Shown in pieces: positions 48,179 to 57,918 of a stretch of 64,000 nt of DNA (positions within the stretch are counted from its first letter, which is position 1; the number at the start of each line of letters is the position of its first letter). This DNA is from Hexactinellida sp. DTS-2022 (lineage: Eukaryota > Porifera > Hexactinellida): assembly GCA_028753945.1 (NCBI GenBank), contig JAPNXP010000017.1, positions 806,001 through 870,000 of the forward strand, given 5' to 3'. A program made the position numbers and the translations under genes. Under the pieces are notes generated by a model. The model saw only the letters and a program-made list of their open reading frames with translations, did not search any database and was not told the DNA's origin.

Positions 48179-48395
48179 TCCAAAATTGAAGATGTGCCGA
48201 CAGCATGTTACTTTAGAGAAACTATCTTTCTGTGGCTAGTTAATTGATGTTGCCTCCAACGGAAAATACTGTCGGCACAGCTGTAATTTTGGATTTTTTC
48301 GCCATGCCATCAACGCCCAAGGTGCTAAGACCCATTTATCAAGTGGTCACAAGCCAAAGGAACGATTGCTAAGTTGGAAGTTCGTTTATATATCT
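48179..48395 (+). repeat. Hairpin-headed repeat, copy 3, diverged
   Basis: CCAAAATTGAAGATGTGCCG and the right arm ACTGTCGGCACAGCTGTAAT match copies 1 and 2 with more changes. The downstream CCATGCCATCAACGCCCAAG continues the family for about 100 bp. Confidence 0.65.
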
Positions 48396-48419
48396 TACTC
48401 ACCCACTGTCATTTACTTG

Positions 48420-49165
48420 CCCACTCGCGACCTTTATTTTTCGTGTTTGGCACTACACGACACACTTAACGGCCGCTTCGCAACCTTTCCCTCTACACAA
48501 AACACTAATGATGATTAAATTAAACATGTTTGTGGCATGTAAATTACTCATTACTTAATTTTGTTTTTGGAAGCTAAGGTATGTCAACTAATTAAACTGT
48601 ATGTCCACTAATTAATATCTACTTACCCAGGTTATATCTCCTGTATCTCTCTGTCTTACTGTCTTCATTAAACCATTTATTATGCAGAAACTATATCTTT
48701 GTAGTAAATTAGGTAGAATTATAGTAGAAAGCCAAGCTAGGTTGTAATTAGTAAACAATACATCAGAGAAGTTAAGTTCTACTCTAGTGCATTCTTGTTA
48801 ACCACTAATCAGATCACCCACATATGCACATAGACATAGTGTTAAAATAATGGGACACATTTTAGCTAATAAATTTTATTAAGTGCGTATAAACAGGTAT
48901 ATTTGCAAAGGTGTTCCATTATGTGTTGTATATTTTTATCTAAAATTTATACTAATCCAGTCAAATTTGTAAAAATTACTATTAATAATAAGGTTACAAT
49001 GTCATATCATACTCCCAATTTTTCGTTTAAAAACCAATAGACCCATGTCGCAATGCTAAACCACACCTATATACCAAATTTGAGCTCTCTAAGGCGTGTG
49101 GCCTTCCAGTTAATACCGGACAAACACACAAACATACAACAACTGTGTTTTTAATATATGGATTA
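48420..49165 (-). mobile_element. Helitron-like element (family 2), minus strand, 3' end decayed
   Basis: Read on the minus strand, it starts near 49165 (TATATTAAAAACACAGTTGT, then the GTTTGTGTGTTTGTCC region). It ends near 48430 with GGTTGCGAAGCGGCCGTTAA and a damaged terminal hairpin. Confidence 0.6.
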
Positions 49166-49482
49166 TATTGAGTATATCTTTCATATTCCTAGATCGAAGG
49201 AGTATTATTTAAATGAATCCAATTTCAGATTATAACATTTACTTAGGTGCGTATGGCGGAACTTTCGTCGCCCAATGTTTTGTTATTGTAATTAACAAAT
49301 TTAATTGGCGGAAACAGTGAAGTGTATAATAATTAACGCCAATGAAGATTATTTGAGAATAACGAAAGAAACAACCAGATACAACAGCAATTAATTGTTG
49401 CTCCAATGCATTTATACTGCTTTTTCGAAATCTACCATTATATACGTCAATGGATTCAATTCTATTCTAGTTCAATTTCTAG

Positions 49483-49690
49483 TTATTTTCTGAACATCCT
49501 GTTGTAAGTAAACTCGTTCTTTTGTGTCCCAATGCATTTATGTAGGGAAGACATACCATATTTTTCGGCATGAATGGTATAAAGTTGATAGAACTCTTGA
49601 GGTGCTACTTTAAATGTTCCATCGGCATTCCAACTATGAGATGCTGAGAGAATCTCTCTTCCTAGATGCATTGCATTCGTCAATGTCATT
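49483..49690 (-). pseudogene. MULE transposase fragment with the first Asp motif
   Basis: On the minus strand it reads HSWNADGTFKVAPQEFYQLY, then TIHAEKYGMSSL and KNEFTYNRMF, which is the DGTFK...QLYTIH block of a Phantom-type transposase. It follows, rather than precedes, the Glu motif of the neighbouring remnant, so it comes from a different copy. Confidence 0.7.
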
Positions 49691-49699
49691 GTCTATGTC

Positions 49700-49855
49700 C
49701 ATGGGCGGCGCGGCCGCACCCCGCACGGGTGATTCACCCGCGGGCCCCTCAATCGATTACAAAGGGGGGCCCCTTGTTCAGGCCCCACGGGGCCCTGGAC
49801 AAAGGGGACTAGTAGGTCGATCACCCGGGGCCCCCCAAAAGCCGCGCCGCCTCTG
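49700..49855. mobile_element. GC-rich hAT MITE, 156 bp, perfect 8-bp TSD
   Basis: The ends are CATGGGCGGCGCGGC and the inverse of CAGAGGCGGCGCGGC. The flanks are TCTATGTC at 49692-49699 and 49856-49863. The interior is made of GGGGCCC and CCCGCGGG palindromes and stands out against the AT-rich surroundings. It is inserted in a MULE transposase remnant. Confidence 0.85.
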
Positions 49856-50880
49856 TCTATGTCTGCAATAATATCATTTAATAGTGAAAAGAATGACCAT
49901 ATTCTATGATTAGAACTTCGAATTCTTCCTTTGAGTTTGGAATGGTAACTCTCAGCACCATTATTCGTAGAGATGCTTACATCAAATATGGAGTGTTCTC
50001 TGGAGATATTTGAGTGAACCAATACTTTTTGATGTTCTTTTCAGCTTAACCATCATTGACGCTTGACTTGTTTCTCGAATGTTGGAAAAATGGGTGAACT
50101 TTGAAATTTATGGGTAACTTTCAAATCGTGAGTGAGACCAAGTTTTTTACCTTTGACCAAATTCGTTGAGTATAGTGAAATAAACACCCATATATGCTAA
50201 TTTGTGGAAAAACTTCTTTAAACGCATTTCTAGAAGATTGCTCCCAATCCGACATCGGCGACATGGTAACCACCGGCTCGAATTCAGGTATGTATGCGAC
50301 AAGACTGTCTAAACCCCACTTATATAACTCTTGTGTTTTGGCCGTCATTAAGTAGTACACGGCAGTAATAGTCTACCTCCAACAGAGATTAATAATGTCC
50401 ATAACTGATATAATAGAATGGGAACAGTATAAAAAGTTCCATCAAATTGTATGTTGGTGGCTTCAGTCAGTGAATCCTTTATTTCGTTAGAAAAGAATAC
50501 TACAGCAGTTTGTTTTTCACTAATAACAGAACATTTTTAATGTACTCCAAGCGTTGTAGATCCTAATGTATCTATAAATTCGATAACAGAATGTGGAACT
50601 TTCGGTTTAATAGTTTTTCTAGCTCGGTACATACCTAATTCACATTCTGCGAAAGTAATATGCGAGCACATGGGTTATTTCTAGCTACATCATTGAATAC
50701 TTTTCTCAAACTTGATGATTGTACCTGCTTAGCAACGCTCTTGCACTTGGTTTTCAATTGATGGACCTCGTTCTTGTACTCAAGTACTTCGTGGTCACTT
50801 GTTCCTTTGTAACCACTTCTAGAGATGCCGCATTTAAGGTAGATATAATTTTAAGTGTTCTTAGGTTCGACATGTTTATA
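49856..50880 (-). pseudogene. Phantom-type MULE transposase remnant
   Basis: In order on the minus strand: finger remnant YLKCGISRSGYKGTS (about 50860); LRKVFNDVARNNPCA; CELGMYRARKTIKPK; IQFDGTFYTVPILLYQLW (about 50440, first Asp); MSDWEQSSRNAFKEVFPQIS (second Asp region); YGCLFHYTQRIW (His motif, about 50190); NNGAESYHSKLKGRIRSSNH (Glu motif, about 49950); then IWSFFSLLNDIIADID up to the hAT insertion. All core motifs are present, but several frame changes make it non-functional. A tandem block at 51995-52125 may be one of its ends. Confidence 0.75.
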
Positions 50881-51415
50881 ACCATCACAGTAGTAAAAAC
50901 ATTTCCCATACAACGTTTGTATTCTTCTTACATATACCCTCAGAATAGCCTATTCTCGGTTAACTGGATTCTCCACTTAAACGGGTCAATCAACCCTCGT
51001 ACCAAAGTGTCCGTGTCCCGATTAAGCGGAGTTGGTTGTGTATCCAATTCTACTAAATAATGTCTCATACACAATTATCGTGTAAAACTTTCTACTTATT
51101 CATTCATTACACTGGATCTCGTACATAAGATTCATTATTGCAACTTTAGATAGAGTCAACATGTTTGTTTAAGTAGGCCCAATGCTGATAATCCTAAGGA
51201 AAATTCAGGAGCATACTCTCCAGATACTTTTAAATTTAGAAGCCCTTGATAAGTCAATTCCTGCATTATAATGCCATTTAAATAAACTGAACGGTATTTG
51301 GTTAACCTACTACCTTCGTACTGTGTCGTAAATTCAATAATAATTTTGTAAAATAGGACAAATATTGGAATTATGTTTGGGATTAGTTATTTATGCATTT
51401 TCAGTACAACTAGAG

Positions 51416-51833
51416 CAGGGTTTTTCAACCTTTTGTACCATGCGACCCCTTTACAGATGTAAAAATGCTCGCGACCCCCCACAATGTTAATGTGAAAGTT
51501 TTTATTAATTTGTAATAAGTATTCCATTTGTTTAATTAAATTGATGCACCTCCTGTTTCAAGCATAGTCTGACAATTATGAAACTACATGGTTATATATT
51601 TAAAATCATCGCGAATGCCCTGAAAGCTCATTTCGTTAATATTGCATGTACATTACACATGCAGCACTGCATTTTTAAGTACATGCACAATGTCCACACA
51701 ATATACGCATTTAATGTAGATAATTTAACTAAGTTTTGACTTATATCTCGGTAGATTTTAACGATTTTATAGAAAAATTCCGGAACTTCACGCGACCCTC
51801 CTATAAAGCCTTCCCCCAGGTTGAAAACCCATG
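51416..51833. mobile_element. hAT MITE with CAGGGTTTTTCAACC ends
   Basis: The left end is CAGGGTTTTTCAACCTTT and the right end is the inverse of CATGGGTTTTCAACCTGG. The flanks AACTAGAG and AACTATAG match at 7 of 8. The interior has GCGACCCC near both ends. Confidence 0.8.
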
Positions 51834-51994
51834 AACTATAGAATACACATACGTACAATTGTTCTTCCGAAAAGTCAACAATCGAGTTGTTGTTTGATAA
51901 CACAGATGTGTCATTTCATCATTTTTATATTATTGAAACATCACTTTCGAAAAATGGATATCTTAAATGGCTTCAGAATTCTATTCTACGAAAG

Positions 51995-52125
51995 CAGAAA
52001 TTTAAAAAGTCCATTAGGACAAATACAGAACTTACAAAAGTCCATTCGGTTCGGACATTGCAGAACTTACAAAAGCGATTCGAACAAACGACAACTCACC
52101 AATTCGGACAAACGCAGCTTCCTTA
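51995..52125. repeat. Tandem block with AGAACTTACAAAAGTCC units
   Basis: Variants of ACAGAACTTACAAAAGTCCA and ATTCGGACAAACGCAG recur about four times with a spacing of 25-35 bp. It resembles the tandem-repeat ends of the MULEs at 1717 and 62248. Confidence 0.5.
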
Positions 52126-52603
52126 ATTGCACTATGTGTATAGAATGTGTTATGGTTAAACATATATTAAATTGGTAGATAGATGTAAAATAATCAAGCA
52201 AATGTATGTGTAGTGATGCCCATATAGAAACTGGTCCACTCTATTCCCATCCAAATATTTGTTTTGAATCCGCCCTGGGTGAGAATTCATAATCTATAAT
52301 TATCAACGATTTAATGGACGAAGTCCAGAGGGAGATTCCAGAGAAATAGAAATTGTAGAGACGCATAAGCGTAAAAGTACCTATCTTGGGAGCTCTGGAC
52401 CCCCTCAGGCTTGGAACATTGGGTTCTGGGAGTCACCCAGCAGGTTTGGGTCTTGCAAGAGTCCAGTGGAGTGATACTAAATCATCAGGATAAATTTAAT
52501 TTACTGTATTTGCTCAACTACTAGTAGCTTCATCACCCGTCTCAGAATGCTAACGTCGCTACAACTGCGACGTGAATTCGTGAGCGGACCAGCCTGCACT
52601 AAT

Positions 52604-53031
52604 CAGAGCTGCAAATGGGTCAGTGACCCATGGATCATATGCGTCACTTTTGGGATGGGTCAATGGGTCATGGGTCACACGCCATGGGTCATGACCCATC
52701 AATACTTTGATTAATTAATTATCTAGACGTAAGAGATCATCAGAGAGCGAGATGCATTTCAATGCCTTTAATGCTCTAGATATAGTAACGTCTCAACGTA
52801 ATTCAATGTTACCAGTGAACATCGAAGCCGTATCTTGTAGTGCTAGAAGCTTATAAAAACAACTTGATATCATGATTGTGTGAGACTTAATTATATTTAC
52901 ATTATAGTTACTTCTAAGTTCAAATATTGGATATATAATTGGTCAGATAATAACATGAATGGGTCATGGGTCACTCCTTCGATGGGTCACATGGGTCATG
53001 GGTCACTGCTCGTGACCCATTTGCAGCTCTG
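52604..53031. mobile_element. hAT MITE with ATGGGTCA repeats, perfect 8-bp TSD
   Basis: The ends are CAGAGCTGCAAATGGGTCA and TGACCCATTTGCAGCTCTG. The flanks are GCACTAAT at 52596-52603 and 53032-53039. Both arms are built from ATGGGTCA/TGACCCAT units. Confidence 0.9.
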
Positions 53032-53071
53032 GCACTAATTTCGACTAATGAGGGAATTGATCTTTCCGATC

Positions 53072-53800
53072 ATGGCCTACTTAATATACGGCTGGATATG
53101 TCACCGAGAAGGCCATAAAACGAGAAGACCAGTTTCTAATTTTCATTTTAGGATCAACTATGCCTCCTATTGTTGTTATTTGGGTTGTATATGGGGTAAT
53201 CAACCATTGCGAGTCCATTAGAACCACTTTTGAGAATCTCAGATTTGTGGTTAGCTGTTTAGGCGCAATTTAATGATGACGGTAACAATTTATGGTAAAT
53301 GAAAAAAAATTCAAATATCATAAATTTCAGTTTCTTCCTACTTTCTAATAATTTTATAATAGGAATACTAATATAGGGATATATTAAGCAACCACATGCT
53401 AAAATACAAGTAGTATCCGAAAAAAAACTTACTATTTTCGTACATAAAACGTATATAATTGCTGGTTTATATATATTCATTCTCATTATATATCTGGAAA
53501 ATGTATTCTAACTTCTAAGTATTTTAGTAAATTATTTTCATTTTCTCGCAGTTCTTTAGACTCGAATTTTATATTTTTGTATTTTTGTGGTGTCATCATT
53601 AAATTGCGCCTAAACAGCTTAACCACAAATCTGAGATTCTCAAAAGTGGTTCTAATGGACTCGCAATGGTTGATTACCCCATATACAACCCAAATAACAA
53701 CAATAGGAGGCATAGTTTATCCTAAATTAAATTAGAAACTGGCATTCTCGTTTTATGGCCTTCTCGGTGACATATCTAGCCGTATATTAAGTAGGCCATG
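53072..53800. mobile_element. Foldback MITE with 210-bp arms and 8-bp TSD
   Basis: The arms run from ATGGCCTACTTAATATACGG inward and are inverse copies to about 53275 and from about 53590. TTCCGATC flanks both sides (53064-53071, 53801-53808). Long arms with an 8-bp duplication fit a MULE-type foldback element. Its ends match those of the 30981 element. Confidence 0.8.
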
Positions 53801-53895
53801 TTCCGATCAACCTTCGACCTCGGACCCCCTATTTTTCTGAAAAATTGAAAATTACACCTATATTGAGACGCCTCGAGGCACAACGTACCTCGAGG

Positions 53896-54275
53896 CGCAT
53901 ATCACACATCACACAACAACCGCTTCACTTTGTTGTGTGATACAACGTATCGGATTCTTTAAAATCCTTGGGGGGGGGGGGGCAAAATTGAACTTATCAG
54001 AGCTACTTTTTGATTCCATTATAGAATACTCCACAGACACAGTACACATACTAAAACTACAATTTGTCGGGTATATCTCAGCAATTCTATATTTTCTGAT
54101 TCTTTATTGTACGTTTATATTTGTCACCATTGGCCAATTTAATTATATATATTTATTGTTTACTAATTAATTTCAGTTATTCTAATGTTTAAAAACTGGA
54201 GGGACTATTGCCCCCACATGCCCCCACACAGGAATCCGCCGTTGTGATACAGCATGTCGCTTGGCGACCTAGATA
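53896..54275 (+). mobile_element. Helitron 3' end remnant, interrupted
   Basis: The hairpin pair CACACAACAACCGCTTC and GTTGTGTGATACAACG (53915-53948) is followed about 300 bp later by GCATGTCGCTTGGCGACCTA, a changed terminal hairpin. The interval contains a poly-G run and may be an insertion with ends near CCTTGGGGGGG and CCCCCACACAGGAATCCG. Confidence 0.4.
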
Positions 54276-54372
54276 GTGTAACTACTTGAACTGGTATGAC
54301 AGGGTTATGACTTATTTGCATATCGTTAAATTCTCATTTAATCTACTAAATACTATTTTTATGCTTTTTTAG

Positions 54373-54616
54373 ATGATTTTGATTAAAAATTCTTGGATTG
54401 AACTGCTTTCACTACGTCTTGCATTCAGATATGTTCCACTAGATGATGTATTGGTATTGGGAAGTGGAAAAATAATCCAAAGGAATCAACATAATGATCA
54501 TGTTATAGGAAAGATTACGGGAAGAATTTTAGATGAGCTTGTCTATTGGTTTAAAACTCTTAAAGTAGACAAGGCAGAGTTTTGTTGTTTGAAAACTATT
54601 CTCCTATTTAATCCAG
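54373..54616 (+). CDS. Nuclear receptor, exon encoding the middle of the ligand-binding domain
   Basis: The acceptor TTTTAG (to 54372) joins in phase 0 to give LPMDDR-MILIKNSWIELLS, where RXR has LPLDDQVILLRAGWNELL. It continues YVPLDDVLVLGSGKIIQ and ITGRILDELVYWF (HNF4: SIRILDELVLPF) and KVDKAEFCCLKTILLFNP (RXR: LGCLRAIVLFNPD). It ends in phase 1 at G|GTGAGT (54616/54617). This covers the end of helix 3 to about helix 8. Helices 9-12 with the AF-2 motif must lie beyond the window, since no further exon is visible by 64000. The mix of HNF4-like (RILDELV) and RXR-like (LFNP) features places it in NR2 but not firmly in one group. Confidence 0.95.
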
Positions 54617-54721
54617 GTGAGTTTGAAATTTATGGTATATACAAATATATTGGATAAAAATGTGAAGAAGCATAATGTTCTTATATTATAGTTGGGGGTA
54701 TTAGGCATATTGATATCAGAT

Positions 54722-55005
54722 AGCCACTTGTGAAGTATTATTGACTAATAGGTTAGTTGCAATCTAATTGGCATCATACAAAATGATGTACTTTGTCTCT
54801 TAAATGTAGTTCTGCACTGATCTGGTTTCAATATGAATTATATTCTGGTTTGTTAACAATCTTTTTAATGATTTTATTATTCATCCATGATTTTTTCATC
54901 ATAATCTTGAAGTAAAATATCTAACAAAAGCCTTCAAGTTATGTAGTATGATAAGTAAATACACTATGGGCACATTTCATTTGTGAGCATTACGAATAAT
55001 AAGCC
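54722..55005 (+). mobile_element. CACAGTGG family fragment
   Basis: TAGCCACTTGTGAAGTATTA, then GACTAATAGGTTAGTTGCAA and TTCTGGTTTGTTAACAATCT match the left third of copies A and B with many changes. The end heptamer is lost. Confidence 0.5.
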
Positions 55006-56873
55006 TAATAACTGTACTCCCTTTGCGCCTCAAACGCCACAAAGATTGGGAAAAATTTCAATAAACGCTAGATACCTTCGTTTATGTAGGAACTATAATA
55101 TTGTATGCAAAGATATTTAATACTACACTGAACCGATAAATATATTTCTTACATCATGTTTATTTTGTCTGCCTTTTTTCAAAAATATCACCATAGAATC
55201 CGATACAACGTTAAAAATATTTGCCTAATATAAATTCAATGAATTACGTTCTGAAAAGATTATTCGAAGGTTAATGATTACTCATTGCTTTAGTTAAGTA
55301 GATCTAAGCTTTAAGACTCTGGTTTATGCGTTAGAATTTTTAATTCTTGTCCAGATTCGATGCCCATGTATAGTCATTAATTTAAGGTAAGCAAACATTT
55401 GTAATAAACTCAAATGGTATTTCAATGCTTTAGCTTAACTCTACAGCCTCTAGTTTGAGAGAAATAAATATGTAATGTTGTCAACGAGTGTGAAGTTGGA
55501 TTAGTATTCGACCAGGGTCACTTCAGTCACATATTTGACTCACTTTTAGTTAACAGATTTGAATAAATTTACTATCATTGGAGAGAGGAGATACGGAGGT
55601 TTACTGTAATATGATTTATTTAAAAGATAATAGTTTTCAGTTAGTTATTTTTATCATACAATTCAGCTTTGGTATTTCATAAAAAATCACTATCTCAAAT
55701 TTGTTTACAATTCTGAAAATTTGTAATCATACTTTGGAGAAATGGAGGTTTATGTGATTTAAATTTTATTTAAAATTTCCCAAAAAAATTTGAGTTATAA
55801 ACATTCAAACTTGAATTTTGGAAAATGAGTGGAAGTATTATTTTGAAAAGTACTTTGAGTAGTTTTAGTTCAAAGTGTCAATTCCTATCCAATATCAAAC
55901 TGAATCTAATTTATTTTGGTATCATTCGTTAGAGGAGACACGGTGGTTTACCTCAACGCCATTAGAATCTCGAATATTCCCTATATAACAGACAAATAAG
56001 TATTTTTTTAATGGTATAAATCTCTGTTTTTATTGTTTTCTCTTTTCAAACTTTGAGCTCAATTTTCCGAGATAAAATACAATCAGAATCGATTCAAACT
56101 TTTCAAGTACTTTCTCTGATATATTATTATTATATCCCCGAAAAAAAACAGGGGTCGCTAGTCATTTCTTTCAGAATTTTATAATTTCTTCAATAGGTTT
56201 CAAATTCGATTTCTTCATTATTTTTGCTAAGCCTACCTTCATTATATCATATTCTATTAGTGTAGACTATCTACGTAATGTAACACAATTCATTCGCTTC
56301 CTCTTAGTTCCTATTCTAGCATTGATTTTCTAGTAACTTTCTACTAATAATAGAAATTGTTATTGCAACTATATACACAAGTCAAATAAATGATTGGAAT
56401 GCAAACAGAATCTTGTAAACAAAGAATATTCTGGCTGTTGCAATAACTTGTAGGTGATAATTATGTACAAATGCAAAAAGAGAATGACATCCATAATGCG
56501 TCCTTGTATCAATTCCGCCTGCTTTATTGGATTACTTATAGAAGAGGGAATGCCATCGAGTAATTTCATTAAAATAATTCGTGCTTGTATCAATTCCGAC
56601 TGCTCTTGGATTGATCTTACTTATCCAATTCCTTCTCTCCAGAAATATACGTATTTGCCTTCTTTTGAGAACTAGAGGGTAAAACTTTACACAAAAATGT
56701 ATAAATCACCACATATTTATTTTAAGAATATAACTTACCACTATAAATGTTGGCCAATATAAATGGAGAGAGAGAGAGTGGCTTTATAATTGTTAGTTAA
56801 TTGCCTGCAGACATCAAAATCGCAATCTTTTGCACTATCAAGCCCGAAATTATTTTATTCTTCTATCCTTCTA

Positions 56874-56926
56874 TCGATGAAATTAAAAGGATCACTTGGA
56901 AGTGACCCTTTTAATTACATCGATAA
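56874..56926. repeat. Near-perfect 50-bp hairpin
   Basis: ATCGATGAAATTAAAAGGAT then CACTT is followed after two bases by the inverse AAGTGACCCTTTTAATTACA then TCGAT. It lies downstream of the OTU coding region inside the transposon. It may be a tiny MITE or an RNA 3'-end structure. Confidence 0.5.
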
Positions 56927-57140
56927 AAGTTAAATCCCGTTTTAACGAAGTCCAAGTAATTGAACTTCGGTGTAACGGGAGTTAACTGTATATACCAGGC
57001 GAGGAGTATTCTTAAACCTGGATAGTATTCTGCATACAACAAAGAATTATTTATTAATAACGGAAATTTTCTTTAATTATCTAATTATACTATTGTTATT
57101 AATTAAATATTATCTACTAGGTAATCAATGAATTCATTGA

Positions 57141-57759
57141 TTACTTCGTAGATATTAAATCCACCCGTAATATAGGTTCATAGTGTACTCCATTATGATT
57201 AATATAGATAGAGCCTGCATTATTTCCTGGGGGAGATTCCAAAGTATCAACGAGTTTAACCCCTCTACCTGAGAATACCATCCACTTATTACCCATGTCT
57301 GAACTAAATACCAAAATATCCGTCTGTAGTAATAAGGCCGTAGCAAATAACTCCACATCAGTAGCCCACGTAGAATACCTCTTCTTATTTGATTTACTAC
57401 ATAGTCCGCCAATTTACGTTAGTTAATTACACTCTTCGGAAATTTATTGGCAATAAACTTATTGCTGCTTCCTTCAGCTTACCAACCATATTCTGTACAA
57501 CTTTCAACCGTACTAAATTAAAACTATCAATTTTTCCAGTCAACCAGTATGATAATGATGCAAATAAACAATTTCCATCTCCAGGAATTCGCAAACACTT
57601 CGAAGGAACATATTCTTTTAAATTAGAATTAGCTGGGATATTATCTCTTATGGAATTTATAGAATCCGACAACTGTAAATGTAAATCTTCACATAACTTC
57701 TTCTTTCCCCGATATGTAAGTGGTTGGAATGCCGGTAACTTATATTCCATGGTAGCCAC
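57141..57759 (-). CDS. OTU-type cysteine protease domain, C-terminal part of the transposon protein
   Basis: OTU domains cleave ubiquitin or ubiquitin-like tags from proteins. On the minus strand, after KCLRIPG, DGNCLFASLSYWL (57579-57541) has the catalytic Asp-Gly-Asn-Cys motif with Cys at about 57570. The C-terminal half reads YSTWATDVELFATALLLQTD, then WMVFSGRGVKLVDTLESP and INHNGVHYEPI, with the expected catalytic His at about 57185. The halves are in different frames, with one shift near 57370. The usual OTU layout (DGNCLF, WG-TEVEL, GVHYE) is complete. It follows the transposase with a short gap; whether it is the same polypeptide is inference. Confidence 0.8.
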
Positions 57760-57918
57760 TTCTACTAAATCTAAATCACTAATTATTTCAATTTCATTTA
57801 CACGTACTCTATCATCAATAACTGTCGACTGGAAATCGAAATCAACTGGATTTTCTTCACAAATTGTAGCTTCCTCTCTGTCTGTTGAACGTATACTTAT
57901 ACTTTCTACATTAAAACT

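Larger units (their letters stand above)
41250..54372 (+). other. Intron 3 of the nuclear receptor gene (13.1 kb)
   Basis: It is bounded by GTGAGT at 41250 and TTTTAG at 54372. 41840-42620, 42840-43430, 43990-44420 and 46850-48170 hold no element I can delimit; a hAT-like right end (TTGGGAACCACTG) lies at about 47545. A 17-base poly-C (about 43378) and a poly-G run (about 53971) are simple repeats. Confidence 0.75.

Noticed and set aside
49700-49855. Cloning vector or linker contamination
   Set aside because: Exact 8-bp target duplication and hAT-type ends show a transposition event.
36094-54616. Naming the receptor gene HNF4 or RXR outright
   Set aside because: It shows features of both and lacks helices 9-12 in the window; a phylogeny is needed before giving a symbol.
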